DNA of 64,000 bases from Bacillota bacterium (GTDB lineage: Bacteria; Bacillota; Clostridia; Christensenellales; CAG-138): positions 43,973 through 107,972 of the forward strand of contig JAEYSE010000032.1 in the NCBI GenBank assembly GCA_023435025.1. Reading direction: 5' to 3'. The notes under the pieces were generated by a model. It was not told the DNA's origin and ran no database searches. It worked only from the letters and a program-made list of their open reading frames with translations. The position numbers were made by a program, and so were the translations under genes. Shown here piece by piece: positions 1 to 9,119 of the stretch (positions within the stretch are counted from its first letter, which is position 1; every line of letters starts with the position of its first letter).

Positions 1-43
1 CGCCCTGAACCGGAACCTTGATATCAGTGATAAGCAGCGCCAT
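1..43 (-). CDS. FAD-dependent oxidoreductase-like protein, first 14 codons only
   Basis: The reading frame starts at 43 with MALLITDIKVPVQG and leaves the window. A ribosome site (GGAAAGGACAAGAT before ATG) lies just upstream. The opening (short hydrophobic stretch, then TDIKVPV) resembles the start of the FAD-dependent proteins often found beside cdaA/cdaR in Clostridia. With 14 residues the family name is a guess; that a gene starts here is better supported. Confidence 0.45.
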   Translation of the reverse strand, partial: MALLITDIKVPVQG

Positions 44-125
44 ATCTTGTCCTTTCCTACCCTTGGAAACTCTATTGTAATCTATTACCCGTTGCGCGGT
101 TGCCTAAACCCAACGTATAAGGGCA

Positions 126-155
126 TGCAAAAGGCGCCCGCTTTCACGGCGCCTT
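126..155 (-). terminator. Likely terminator of the cdaA-cdaR operon
   Basis: An 8-bp GC-rich inverted repeat (AAGGCGCC / GGCGCCTT, 130-137 and 148-155) lies 25 bp beyond the cdaR stop. On the minus strand it is followed by only four T residues, so it is a modest intrinsic terminator. Confidence 0.5.
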
Positions 156-179
156 GTTTACGCTGTGTATCCGCCCGAG

Positions 180-1475
180 TCACTTCTTGGTAATATCCAC
201 GTGGATCAAAGCTACGCTAGACACGGAGGTGAGTTCCAGAGTGGTTTCATCGTTTTTGAGGTATACGCTCACATACATGTCGTACTGGCCTTCCTTCAAA
301 TCCTTTAGGTCCACATAAGCCTCAACGTCGTCCCGGTTCAAAAGATCCACAAGGCTGATGCGGCCCTGTACGCTGATATCCGTGGTATCTTTGCTCAGGG
401 TAGCCTTTAATCCCCGGTCCAGCCCTCTTATTTCAATGGGTACCGCTTCAAAGTCCTTCTTGCTCGTCTTTTCACGGATATCCACAAAGACTTCTACCTC
501 GGTGGTGCTGCCCAATATCAACGCGTTTTCCGGCACGACAATTGCGGATTTCTGGTGGATCGATTCGCGCCTTCCCGCCACATCCAGACCGGGGATCTTC
601 AGGGAGGTGATGCTGTCAAGAACCGCCTGGTCTCCCGCGATATCAATCGTTGCGGGAGTCGCGGTAGCCGCAACAAGCTCATAGTTCGCAGGCAGATTGT
701 CCGTGCCCAACAGCGACCCGATGATATCCACCGGCACCGTCTTCTTAGGGTAGACCGGCATTTTTACCGTGACGGAGGGAAGGTTCCCTAAAACAAAGCT
801 TGAATCCATCTCGTTGCCATTCTCGTCCACCGGCACCACAGCCACAGCGTCGTTATAGCTCTGCTTGCGGTCCGTCAGCTGGATTTTGCAGATGGCCCGC
901 GTCACGCGGTCCACATCCTGCTTGGGGCCTCTGATCTCCACGAAGGAGCTGCTCAATACCGCTTTGTCCGCCCAATAACCGTCTGGAATGGAGCCTTCAT
1001 AAGACGGCTCTACCGGAACGTTCTTGGTGCTAAGCGTATCGATTTCCACCGTAATTTTTTCCGGGCTTTTGCTTTCCACGTTGGTATTCGCCGGGCGCCC
1101 GGAAATGTCGGCTTCGACCGGCAGTATCCATTGTCCTGTAGTGGTAACCCTGTTTAGGTTGACATATGCGCTGATTTGGTCCGCGTTCAAATCCATATAG
1201 TTTGTGATGGGCGTGCTCACGCGCACCGTCACGCCGCCAAGCTCCTCAAGCGGCTTCCCTCGCACCACAAGATTGCGGTTATTGAGATCGTATGTTCCTT
1301 CAAAGCTGATCGGAACATTTTCTATCACCTTAACGCGGTTGGGATTTTGTACGGTGAGAACGACGCCCCAGAGCACAGTAGCAAACACCAAGCATATGAT
1401 CTTGATGCTGACATTTTTCAGAAACAGATTTTTAAAAAATGTCCCGACCTTGCTGGGATCATTCTCTCTTTCCAT
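180..1475 (-). CDS. cdaR: YbbR-domain regulator of diadenylate cyclase CdaA
   Basis: A 431-residue membrane-anchored extracytoplasmic protein. One N-terminal transmembrane helix (about residues 22-42, IKIICLVFATVLWGVVL) is followed by repeated YbbR domains rich in beta strands; the repeated form V.V.......VPVEP...G is visible near 155, 250 and 345. In Firmicutes CdaR binds and modulates CdaA. The start overlaps the cdaA end by 17 bp, so the two are translationally coupled in the usual order cdaA-cdaR. glmM, the usual third member, is not in the window. Function is inferred from family and context. Confidence 0.9.
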   Translation of the reverse strand: MERENDPSKVGTFFKNLFLKNVSIKIICLVFATVLWGVVLTVQNPNRVKVIENVPISFEGTYDLNNRNLVVRGKPLEELGGVTVRVSTPITNYMDLNADQISAYVNLNRVTTTGQWILPVEADISGRPANTNVESKSPEKITVEIDTLSTKNVPVEPSYEGSIPDGYWADKAVLSSSFVEIRGPKQDVDRVTRAICKIQLTDRKQSYNDAVAVVPVDENGNEMDSSFVLGNLPSVTVKMPVYPKKTVPVDIIGSLLGTDNLPANYELVAATATPATIDIAGDQAVLDSITSLKIPGLDVAGRRESIHQKSAIVVPENALILGSTTEVEVFVDIREKTSKKDFEAVPIEIRGLDRGLKATLSKDTTDISVQGRISLVDLLNRDDVEAYVDLKDLKEGQYDMYVSVYLKNDETTLELTSVSSVALIHVDITKK

Positions 1476-2307
1476 TCTTGTTCCTCCGCATGAGAGAAGA
1501 GAACGCGCTGCTGCGTTCCTTCAGATAGATGCCTTCCAGGAGGTCTTTGAGCGCCTTGGAGTCGATGTAGCGCATTAACTTGCCATCCTGCGCCACGGAT
1601 ATGATGCCCGTCTCCTCGGAAACAACGATCGTCACGCTATCCGACACGCCGGAAATGCCCAGCGCCGCCCTATGGCGCGTACCCAGTTCCCGGGCGATAT
1701 CAACATCGTCCGAAAGCGGCAAAAAGCAGCCTGCGGCAAGTATGGTATCATTCCTTACAATCACGGCTCCGTCATGCAGCGGCGTGTTGGGCTCGAATAT
1801 GTTCTCTAGGAGAGGGCTTGAAATAACGCCCTCTATACGGGTCCCCGTCGCTATAATATCGCCAAGCGCAACGCTCTGTTCCATGACGATCAGCGCCCCT
1901 ATGCGGCGGCGCGCCATGCTCATGACCGCTTTATGCAGTTCCCGCACAATTTCGTTAGGGCTGCTTGCAAACGCTGCAAATACGTTTTTATCGAATATGC
2001 TGCCGCGCCCGATGTGCTCAAACGCGCGCCGGATTTCCGGCTGGAACAGCACCACGACCACGACGATACCGGCCTGCACGATGGATCCCAACAAAAAGCT
2101 CAGCGTATGTAGCGCCAATATCTGGCTGAGGAAATAAGCGCCGACTATGAAGCCAAAGCCTTTTAACACCTGATAGGCACGCGTCTTTTTCGTCCATACT
2201 ATAAGTTTATATAATAGCAGTGTGATAAGGATGATATCGAGCGCGTCCCCAAACGAAAACTGGCCAAAGCCGCTGGCAATGGCGTTTACGATTTCGTCAT
2301 AGGACAT
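1459..2307 (-). CDS. cdaA: Membrane diadenylate cyclase (c-di-AMP synthase)
   Basis: Makes c-di-AMP from two ATP; the messenger controls potassium and osmolyte uptake and wall homeostasis. The ATG at 2307 is chosen because GAGGGGGGTG precedes it; the longer frame to 2352 has no ribosome site. The 282-residue protein has three N-terminal membrane helices (about 20-85) and a DAC domain with the signature LHDGAVIVRNDTI and the nucleotide loop GTRHRAALGISG. Length and order match the CdaA family. A link inside the window: potassium transporters of the Ktr/Trk type, frequent c-di-AMP targets, lie on element 1. Confidence 0.95.
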   Translation of the reverse strand: MSYDEIVNAIASGFGQFSFGDALDIILITLLLYKLIVWTKKTRAYQVLKGFGFIVGAYFLSQILALHTLSFLLGSIVQAGIVVVVVLFQPEIRRAFEHIGRGSIFDKNVFAAFASSPNEIVRELHKAVMSMARRRIGALIVMEQSVALGDIIATGTRIEGVISSPLLENIFEPNTPLHDGAVIVRNDTILAAGCFLPLSDDVDIARELGTRHRAALGISGVSDSVTIVVSEETGIISVAQDGKLMRYIDSKALKDLLEGIYLKERSSAFSSLMRRNKNGKRE

Positions 2308-2476
2308 AGCCACACCCCCCTCAGGCTGCTTGCGCTTACCGGCAAGTACCAATCATGTGGCAAACCGCGCGCATATATTACCTGCTGTTATGCAAAATGC
2401 ATGTGAACATTATACCGCATGTATTCCCTTTTTGAAAAGCCGTCATTCCTCTGAGGTTTCAATTTTAAAGATTCGT

Positions 2477-3553
2477 TCATGCTTCAGATGCGCTCTCATA
2501 CGCGATGTGCAGCATGCAGACGTCGTCCTCATGGTTGACATACACCTGCTTTTCTAAGGTACTTAAGAGTTCCTCTCCGCCCTGCCGCTGCATACGGCGT
2601 TCCAGCTCCGCTTCAGTAAGGCGGCTGCTTCTATGGTCCAGCAGACCGTCCGTATACATCAAAAGTCTGGCCGAAGCGCCCAAATGAAGCGTGTGTTCCC
2701 GATACGTCGGCGTTTCCTCCCAGTTGCACAGGGGCAGAGAGGGAGAGTAAAGGTAGCTAAGCCCTTCCCCCGTTAACAGCAGCGGAATAGCGTTTAAACC
2801 CGCGTTGGCCCATGCGAGCGTGCCGGTTTTGGGGTCCAGCATTGCCACAAACATGGCGACATACAATTGATCGTCCTGCAACATGGCTAAAAACGATTTG
2901 CGTGCGGCGTTAAGAAACTCGACGGGGTTATCCGCCTGCGTATTGCGCAGCACATTCGCCAAAAGCAGCGTGATCATGGCCGCTGCCATCCCGTGGCCGG
3001 AAACGTCCGCCACATAAAAGCCGATACGGCCATCCTTTTGTTTTAAACACCCGAACATATCCCCGCCCAGGCTGCTTGCGGGTAAGTAGCGTGAGGAAAC
3101 TGACACGCGGGGGTCCGGCTGCTCCTGTGTCAAAAACAGCTCGCGCTGCATGCGCGCGGCCCAGTTCGCCTCGCGCAGCAGGCGTTTGTTCTGTGCACGC
3201 AATACGTCTCTCTGGCGGATTTGCTCCGTAACGTCGCGAAACACCTCCACCGTCCCCAGGGGGTTTCCCAAGGAGTCATAAAAAGGCGAGGCATTCACAT
3301 GATATGTCCGCCCACGAAAGCGTTTGTTCTTTTCCTGGGTCTGTCCCGTTAGAATCGCCTTTTTCGAGATGCACGTCCTGCAGGTGCCCGTTACGCAGAA
3401 CATCTCATTGCACGCACGGCCTTCCTGAAGCCCAAACTGTTCCGAATAGCTGCGGTTCACCAGAATAACGCGTTGCGATAAATCCAATACGCGCAGCATG
3501 TCCTGCATGGCGTCCACAATGCCCAGCAGCATCTCCGCGCTTGACAAAAACAT
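2477..3553 (-). CDS. PAS-domain protein serine phosphatase, SpoIIE/RsbU type
   Basis: 358 residues. A PAS sensor (about 8-115, ending GNPLGTVEVFRDVTEQ) leads through a short helix to a PP2C-like SpoIIE domain (about 150-345). Metal-binding motifs are visible: LGGDMFG, ADVSGHGMAAAMIT and MYTDGLLDHR. The PAS part has four cysteines (CNEMFCVTGTCRTC), which could bind a metal or sense redox. Such phosphatases usually dephosphorylate anti-anti-sigma factors, but no partner switch is encoded nearby. It appears to be cytosolic. Confidence 0.85.
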   Translation of the reverse strand: MFLSSAEMLLGIVDAMQDMLRVLDLSQRVILVNRSYSEQFGLQEGRACNEMFCVTGTCRTCISKKAILTGQTQEKNKRFRGRTYHVNASPFYDSLGNPLGTVEVFRDVTEQIRQRDVLRAQNKRLLREANWAARMQRELFLTQEQPDPRVSVSSRYLPASSLGGDMFGCLKQKDGRIGFYVADVSGHGMAAAMITLLLANVLRNTQADNPVEFLNAARKSFLAMLQDDQLYVAMFVAMLDPKTGTLAWANAGLNAIPLLLTGEGLSYLYSPSLPLCNWEETPTYREHTLHLGASARLLMYTDGLLDHRSSRLTEAELERRMQRQGGEELLSTLEKQVYVNHEDDVCMLHIAYESASEA

Positions 3554-3600
3554 TGCGTTCCTCCATCGAAAATCTAGTAAAAAGCGCCCTAAACGGATTC

Positions 3601-3804
3601 TTATTCATTCTCAATCAGGTGCTGCTGTGCGATCCTGATAAATTCTGTATTCGCCTTTTGGAGTTCTTCCCCCACAAGCGTTCCATGGGTCTCGTACTCC
3701 TCTAACGCGATAGCGTTCAGGCGGGCACGTTCCGTTTCTCCGATTTCGTCAAGTTCCGGAACTTCAACAGGCATGCCTTCTATGATATTAATCCGTCGTT
3801 TCAT
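3601..3804 (-). CDS. Small acidic protein of unknown function (67 aa)
   Basis: The start at 3804 (MKRRINIIEGMP) is preceded by CAGGAGCG. The protein is highly charged and mostly helical, with no cysteine, signal or membrane segment. It lies 47 bp before the phosphatase gene on the same strand and may be cotranscribed. I do not recognise a family. Codon use and the ribosome site suggest a real gene. Confidence 0.6.
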   Translation of the reverse strand: MKRRINIIEGMPVEVPELDEIGETERARLNAIALEEYETHGTLVGEELQKANTEFIRIAQQHLIENE

Positions 3805-3995
3805 TATACCACGCTCCTGCTGTTGCACTCAATAATAGGGACCGGACTGCTCACACTAAATATACCATAAATTTTGATGATTCTCGACAGTTTTCGACGA
3901 TGCAGCTATGGATGATATTTCCTTCCATTCCTGAAACTCAAGGGGTATAATTGCTTATATGAAAAAAGCATCTCATAGATGAAAGGGGGCGCAAT

Positions 3996-4217
3996 ATGCT
4001 CATACTTGATCGCTTCGAAGGAGACTATGCCGTCTGCGAGTGCGAGGACGGCACGCTGATATATATCGCACGACATTTGATTATCGAAAGCGTGCGAGAA
4101 GGAGATGTATTGGATTCGTGGGAAGACATGTTTGCGCCCAACAAGGCGCAAACCGATAAATTAAAGGGCCGGGTCCGCAAAAAAATGGATTACCTGTTTT
4201 CACGGAATGCGGATTAA
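3996..4217 (+). CDS. DUF3006-type small protein (73 aa)
   Basis: Starts at an ATG after GAAAGGGGGCGCA. The pattern LDRFEGDYAVCECEDG followed by a short strand, EGDVL and a charged tail (RVRKKMDYLF) is that of DUF3006 proteins: small beta-rich proteins of unknown function common in Firmicutes. Its stop codon overlaps, on the opposite strand, the stop of the 53-residue membrane protein. Confidence 0.75.
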   Translation: MLILDRFEGDYAVCECEDGTLIYIARHLIIESVREGDVLDSWEDMFAPNKAQTDKLKGRVRKKMDYLFSRNAD

Positions 4218-4375
4218 ACCACGTAAATCAGAAGCAGCGCGCCCATTGCAAAGGATACCAGGGAGAGGAGCCATGCGCCAAAAGCGCCAAGTCTCTCCCC
4301 TTTTTTTCTGCAATGGATGATGTACGCGCCGCCATACAGCGCAGCAATCCCCTCCAATATGGCAAACAACGCCAT
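4214..4375 (-). CDS. Small membrane protein at the end of the ger operon (53 aa)
   Basis: Starts with ATG at 4375 after a very strong ribosome site (GGAGGAGGAAAGG). Two hydrophobic helices (about 1-20 and 32-53) are joined by a basic loop HCRKKGERLG. It follows gerC by 36 bp on the same strand, so it is probably the fourth gene of the germinant-receptor operon. Some ger operons carry a small membrane D-type subunit, also with two helices, that modulates receptor activity; that role here is inference. The stop codon overlaps the convergent DUF3006 stop by two bases. Confidence 0.7.
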   Translation of the reverse strand: MALFAILEGIAALYGGAYIIHCRKKGERLGAFGAWLLSLVSFAMGALLLIYVV

Positions 4376-4411
4376 ATCCTTTCCTCCTCCTGTCCGCTCT
4401 AAGCTTTAAGC

Positions 4412-5755
4412 CTATTCCACCCGGGAACCCGTCGGGTTATATTCAAGAAACGCCGTTACGTCAAACTCCGCCCGAATCTGTGGATATACGTCCCGGAAGG
4501 AATACGCTTCCCATTGTTTGGCGGACGTAAACTGGCGGACGGCAGCTTCTCCCAGATCAAACGAATCACACCCAAGCTGCTGGCAAGCTAAAAACACCTG
4601 CCGCATACCGTCTTCCAGGTATTTTTCAATATCCTGCCTGATCTTTTCTTTATCAAGCCCCGCAACCGCCGCAGGCTGCTCCACCGAGGCATAGACCGAA
4701 ACCAGAAATTCTGCCTTTTTCTCTTTCCCCAAAGAAAGCCTGACATTAGGCGTTCCTTTTCTTGTAAGTAATATGCTGATATTATCGCCATTTTTATCTT
4801 TAAGTTGAATTCTTCCATTTTTAAAATCGCCCTTGCCCAGAAGCAGCAGCATCGTATGCGGGCCGTTCAAAAAGCCCTTTAATTCCGTTCCGCGAAACAG
4901 CGCGCTTCCCATCATGCCCGCTTCCAGTCCGCCCAGCCGCCCGGTCTGCCCAGGAAGATCCTCCACCGCGCCCAAAGCGTCCACCAAAAGCGGCTCCGGT
5001 TCATTCTTTTTTTGTTCACTTTTCTCCTTTTCCTCTTTTTCCCCTTCCGCTTTCGTGGAGTCCTCATTACCTCCGGCTTTCATAGGGTCGCCCTGGCCTT
5101 CTTCGCCCTTTTCTCCGGCTTTTGCCTGCTCCTCTTCTCCACCGGTGTCCCGTTTTTCAAACCCACCCAGCGGCAACACGACATCCCCCGCCTCGCCCCA
5201 GGCGCGGTCATAGAATTCCGTGAGCGTAATGGCCGGTATCATGCCCGTTTTCTCCTTATACTCAATGAAATTGTATTGTATCTTGGCGATATTGGGGTTG
5301 ATTTCGCTTTGCATACCGCTTAAGTAATCTTCCGCGCGCCCGCCGGATACGATGAGGTTCGCAAAATAGCGGATATGCAGCGAACCCAGAGAAGCGGCAA
5401 GAAATTGTTCCAGCAGAGGGCCGCGCGCCACGTCCTGGCTGAACACGATTGCGGTTGTGCGCGCAAGACTCAATGAAAATGGCAGGCCGGATTCGGCAAC
5501 CTCCACCGCTTCAAACAGATCGTCGCATTCCACGCCCACTAACGCCGCCATAGCGCCTTCGGAGCTCTGTTTATCGCCGTTGCCCCGCTGCAGAAGCATG
5601 CTCACAAAATAGGGCTTTGTCTTGCCTTTGTCTATCCCGATAAGCAGCGCGTAGCCGTATTCATCAGGGCTGCGCGCGCCCATGCAGCCCGAGAATACGA
5701 CCAAAAGAAGCAGCATTAGCGCCAATATACGGACGCAGCGACAATAGCGCCTCAT
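4412..5755 (-). CDS. gerC: Germinant receptor lipoprotein subunit, Ger(x)C family
   Basis: The start at 5755 overlaps the gerB stop (ATGA). The 447-residue product begins with a lipoprotein signal (LALMLLLLVVFSGCMG), so it is exported and lipid-anchored in the spore inner membrane. Ger(x)C features follow: DEYGYALLIGIDKG, then a C-terminal domain. Unusual is a long low-complexity insert at about residues 215-275, made of charged E/K/G repeats (EKEEKEKSEQKKNEPEP), in the middle of the protein. Order A-B-C is standard for nutrient receptors; the nutrient sensed is unknown. Confidence 0.9.
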   Translation of the reverse strand: MRRYCRCVRILALMLLLLVVFSGCMGARSPDEYGYALLIGIDKGKTKPYFVSMLLQRGNGDKQSSEGAMAALVGVECDDLFEAVEVAESGLPFSLSLARTTAIVFSQDVARGPLLEQFLAASLGSLHIRYFANLIVSGGRAEDYLSGMQSEINPNIAKIQYNFIEYKEKTGMIPAITLTEFYDRAWGEAGDVVLPLGGFEKRDTGGEEEQAKAGEKGEEGQGDPMKAGGNEDSTKAEGEKEEKEKSEQKKNEPEPLLVDALGAVEDLPGQTGRLGGLEAGMMGSALFRGTELKGFLNGPHTMLLLLGKGDFKNGRIQLKDKNGDNISILLTRKGTPNVRLSLGKEKKAEFLVSVYASVEQPAAVAGLDKEKIRQDIEKYLEDGMRQVFLACQQLGCDSFDLGEAAVRQFTSAKQWEAYSFRDVYPQIRAEFDVTAFLEYNPTGSRVE

Positions 5756-6864
5756 GCGCCCACCTCCTTTTGGGGCTTTCCGGCATTTCGCATAGTGCTG
5801 ACAAATGAAGCCAACAGGGCCGGAACAAGCGCGAATATCCACCCGTAAAGAGAAATATAGCTTGCGATTGCACGGAAAAGCGTGTTGTCCACATGCATCA
5901 GCATGGCGGCAGCTCCCGCCGCCGCACCCGCCGTAAGCACCGCGGGGCGGATATCCTGCTGCGCGAACGCCTCGGCAAATAAAAGCGCCGCCGTATACAG
6001 GTAAAAGCCTGTGGCCACCATGCCGGAAATCACCCATCCCATCAAAAGAAGCAGGTCAAGTCTGGGATAATATCCGCCGGAGCGGAAACTCATGGTCAGC
6101 CGGTACATGGGCGAATGCATCCTCGCCAGGTCCTTGTAAGTGTATGTCATGCCCAGGCAAACCTGGCAGAGGGAACTCAATACCCCCGCCGCAATACCCG
6201 CACCGTAGCCCGCGCGCCTTGCTGCCCTTACCCCGTGTACGCCGCGCGCCAACACAAGAAGCGCTAGCATGCCGGGGAAGTACAGCGCCACACTTCTGAG
6301 CGCCATACCGGCCATATGGTCAAATCCGTCGCCTAAGAAGGGCGCGAGCCGGTACGGCTCATAGTTATAGCCCGCGAACACCAGCGCGCCCAATATGGAA
6401 AGGAGCATCACCCACGCAAACAACCGGGACATGCGGCCTATGCCCTCCAAGCCCAAAAAGGCCAGCGCAAGTGCTGCGGCAAGCGGGTATATCAACACCT
6501 GCCATTCCGAAGCGTCCGGATACACGAACAGCCCCAGCATTAGCGAAAACCGGCTTAAGAGCGCCGCGGCGCAGAATACGAGCAGAGCAGCGTAAAAAAA
6601 AGCCGCGACGCGGCCCAATACGCCGCCCAGGCCGTGTTGCAGCAGTGCAAAGAGCGTTTTATGCGCCCCCCTTTGCATGGCCCCCGCAACCAGCAGAAAC
6701 GCCAGCAATGCAAGCGCCGCCGCAATGGGCGTGGAAACATACGCGGAGTTTCCTTTCACGTAAAGCGAAGCGTTATCTGTTGTGAATATGCCGCTTACGG
6801 CAACAGCGACAGCTGCGGCGGCAAGCGTTTCCTGCCGCCCGATGCGGCCCTGACGTAACTTCAC
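5752..6864 (-). CDS. gerB: Germinant receptor permease subunit, GerAB family
   Basis: 370 residues, almost entirely membrane, with about ten helices, of the APC-like spore germination permease family. It starts with GTG directly after the gerA stop (TAA then GTG), using a GGGAGGG ribosome site inside the gerA end, so the two are translationally coupled. The N-terminus KLRQGRIGRQE followed by a first helix is typical. It is probably the subunit that binds the nutrient. Confidence 0.9.
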   Translation of the reverse strand: MKLRQGRIGRQETLAAAAVAVAVSGIFTTDNASLYVKGNSAYVSTPIAAALALLAFLLVAGAMQRGAHKTLFALLQHGLGGVLGRVAAFFYAALLVFCAAALLSRFSLMLGLFVYPDASEWQVLIYPLAAALALAFLGLEGIGRMSRLFAWVMLLSILGALVFAGYNYEPYRLAPFLGDGFDHMAGMALRSVALYFPGMLALLVLARGVHGVRAARRAGYGAGIAAGVLSSLCQVCLGMTYTYKDLARMHSPMYRLTMSFRSGGYYPRLDLLLLMGWVISGMVATGFYLYTAALLFAEAFAQQDIRPAVLTAGAAAGAAAMLMHVDNTLFRAIASYISLYGWIFALVPALLASFVSTMRNAGKPQKEVGA

Positions 6865-8454
6865 TTACTTTCCCTCCCGCGTGTTCATGTAATCCGACGA
6901 ACGGTCTTGCTGTGTGATGGGACCACGCAATATAGCAGGGCGATTGGAGTAGGTCTTGGGTACAACGGGCGCTAAGAACGGCACCCCGTAGGACTTCAAG
7001 GACGCCATCCACGCCGCGATCAACACGACGCCTACGGCAATACCAAGCAGCCCCCCGGCCCAGCCCAGCAGCACGAGTATAATGCGAAAATATTCCCCCG
7101 CGATCTGCGTGGAATAATCCGGTATCGTGAAATTGCCCATGCCAGCCAGTGCCACGATAATCAATACCACGGTGCTGACAATATTGGCGGTAACCGCCGC
7201 CTGTCCCAATATCAGACCGCCAATAATGCCAATTGCGTGCCCGACGCTGCCCGGTACGCGGATGCCCGCCTCCCTCAGAAGCTGGAACACCCAAAGCAAA
7301 AACAACATCTCAATAGGCAGTGGCAAAAACACCATCTGCCGGGATGCTATGATGGTGCTTATGACCTCAGTGGACATCATACCCTGATGATAGAGCGCCA
7401 CGGCAATAAAGTAACCTGGCAGCAATATGCTCAATGCCGCGCCGATATAGCGCACCACGCGCAGTACGCTGCCTAAGGGTCTGCGCATGTACGAATCCTC
7501 CGGTGTAGCCATCAGAGAAAACAGCGTAGCGGGCATGATATTGGCGGAAGGGCTTCCTTCGCACAGCAGCGCCACATGTCCCTGCATGATATGCGCCGCC
7601 GCGCGGTCCGGCCGCTCGGTATTTAAAACCTGCGGCAAGGGAGAAAGCGGGTAACGCTCTGTTAGCTGCTCCAGCGTGCCATCGTTTAGTACCATGTGCG
7701 TGTCGATATTCTGCAGGCGGGTTTTGACCTCCTTAAGCAATGCGGGGTTGATCACGCTTTTGCGGTAAGCAAGCACGCACACCACGTTGTTTTTACCGCC
7801 GGCGTTCATAAATTCGCAAATAAAATCATCCGTCTTAATGATGCGCCTTAATAACGTGATATTGGTGCGTATGCTTTCGGTAAAGCCCTCCTGCGGACCA
7901 CGGACGACCTTTTCGTTCTGCGGGGTCGATACGCTACGCTTTTCAAAACCACGCGTATCCATGATTATGGCTTTATCGTCACCATCGATAAATACGGCGG
8001 TCTGCCCTTCTGATATGGACTTCTTTACCTTCGCCCAGTCGGTGGTAAGCGTTGCCTCCTGCTGGGCGAACACATGGTCCACCGCATGCTGCGAAAGGCT
8101 GCCGGAGGCGTTATCCATGCAGCCCGCCTCCATACCCTGGCGCAGGATAAAGTCATTGATCTGTGAGCCGTCCGCCATGCCGTTGATGCACGCCGTCAGC
8201 GCCTGAACGTTGCCGCCAAGCATAAAGCGCCTCAAAAGAATATCCGGGTTAATATCCACATAGTATTCCTGCCGCAACCGCTGCTCATTTTCCGAAACTG
8301 AAGCGCTCGGCGGCGGTTCCGGCTGGGGCGGAGCGGGCGGCTGTTCCTTTTCCGCGCCTCCAAAGAAGCCGGGCTTCCCTTCCTCGGTTTCCAAAAGCTC
8401 AAATTCCTGCTCCGGCTCGTCGAAACGAAGTATTTTCCATAAGGATTTTGTCAT
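6865..8454 (-). CDS. gerA: Germinant receptor subunit A, GerA family
   Basis: 529 residues. The proline-rich N-terminus (PPAPPQPEPPPSAS, about 37-55) precedes the soluble GerA N-domain, with characteristic segments GDDKAIIMDTRGFEKRSV and EGFTESIRTNITLLRRI. The C-terminal half has several membrane helices and the family ending LAPVVPKTYSNRPAILRG. First gene of a spore-specific operon; a forespore promoter is expected between 8455 and 8490, but I could not assign one with confidence. Confidence 0.93.
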   Translation of the reverse strand: MTKSLWKILRFDEPEQEFELLETEEGKPGFFGGAEKEQPPAPPQPEPPPSASVSENEQRLRQEYYVDINPDILLRRFMLGGNVQALTACINGMADGSQINDFILRQGMEAGCMDNASGSLSQHAVDHVFAQQEATLTTDWAKVKKSISEGQTAVFIDGDDKAIIMDTRGFEKRSVSTPQNEKVVRGPQEGFTESIRTNITLLRRIIKTDDFICEFMNAGGKNNVVCVLAYRKSVINPALLKEVKTRLQNIDTHMVLNDGTLEQLTERYPLSPLPQVLNTERPDRAAAHIMQGHVALLCEGSPSANIMPATLFSLMATPEDSYMRRPLGSVLRVVRYIGAALSILLPGYFIAVALYHQGMMSTEVISTIIASRQMVFLPLPIEMLFLLWVFQLLREAGIRVPGSVGHAIGIIGGLILGQAAVTANIVSTVVLIIVALAGMGNFTIPDYSTQIAGEYFRIILVLLGWAGGLLGIAVGVVLIAAWMASLKSYGVPFLAPVVPKTYSNRPAILRGPITQQDRSSDYMNTREGK

Positions 8455-8491
8455 ATCAAAATCATCCTTTCAGGTAGAGTATTTGCAGACA

Positions 8492-8525
8492 ACAAAAAAA
8501 GCATTCTCCATAATTGGAAAATGCT
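8492..8525 (-). terminator. Intrinsic terminator between marR and gerA
   Basis: A 10-bp stem (8500-8509 with 8516-8525, loop ATAATT on the plus strand) is followed on the minus strand by seven T residues. It separates the marR transcription unit from the ger operon, so gerA needs its own promoter. Confidence 0.85.
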
Positions 8526-8589
8526 TCAGTATAGCAAGACCTACGCTCCACATCAGAGAAACACAGAAATGTCTTTTCATGTACGGGTT

Positions 8590-8639
8590 CTTAGGGTCGT
8601 TACGACCCTAAGCGGATGTTTGGAGGCAGAGCTTCCAAA
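8590..8639. repeat. Two adjacent inverted repeats downstream of marR
   Basis: A perfect 11-bp inverted repeat with a one-base centre (8590-8600 and 8602-8612) is followed 6 bp later by a 9-bp stem with three-base loop and one G-T pair (8619-8627 and 8631-8639). Neither has a T tract. They could be a 3-prime end-protecting structure or a protein-binding palindrome. Confidence 0.6.
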
Positions 8640-8643
8640 TAGC

Positions 8644-9105
8644 CTAGGACTTTATGCGCATACGCATGGCGTCAAGCCCCTTGTACATGCGCTGGATAAC
8701 CTTGAGCGCAAGCTCGCGTTCTTCCGCTGCAAAATCCTCCAGCATGTTGTTTGCGATCATATCCACGTCCATTTCGCACCAGCGCGCGATTTCCTGGCCT
8801 TTTTTCGTAAGCGCCACACGGTTGCAGCGGCTGTCCGCAGGGTCCTGCTCGCGCTTGACAAATCCGCTTTTTTCAAGCCTTCGAAGCGTCACGCCCGCAG
8901 AGGCCTTGCTTACCCCCAGCGCCTTTGCAAGTTCGTTCTGGCTGGGCCTGCCCATATCCCTGATCTGAAATAAATAGACGGGCTGGCCCTCATACAGGCC
9001 GTATTTTTTAAGCGTATGCTGCATGCAAAAGCCATGCACCTGGTTGAGAAGCATGAATTGTTCCCACGCTTGCCGCGTGACGTTTTGCTGTTCCTTTCCG
9101 ATCAT
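8644..9105 (-). CDS. MarR-family transcriptional regulator
   Basis: 153 residues with a winged helix: the recognition region QNELAKALGVSKASAGVTLRRLEKSGFVKRE is followed by wing residues DPADSRCNRVALTKKG. The ribosome site is GGAGGGCG before ATG. It lies 14 bp after the glycerate-kinase-like gene and is probably the last gene of the unit DUF2804, ABC-F, kinase-like, marR. The ligand is unknown; regulation of its own operon is likely by family habit. Confidence 0.9.
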   Translation of the reverse strand: MIGKEQQNVTRQAWEQFMLLNQVHGFCMQHTLKKYGLYEGQPVYLFQIRDMGRPSQNELAKALGVSKASAGVTLRRLEKSGFVKREQDPADSRCNRVALTKKGQEIARWCEMDVDMIANNMLEDFAAEERELALKVIQRMYKGLDAMRMRIKS

Positions 9106-9119
9106 ACGCCCTCCAAAGC

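Noticed and set aside
4412..6037. A longer start for gerC reaching 6037
   Set aside because: The extension runs through gerB in another frame and precedes a clear lipoprotein signal; ATG at 5755 in an ATGA overlap is far better.
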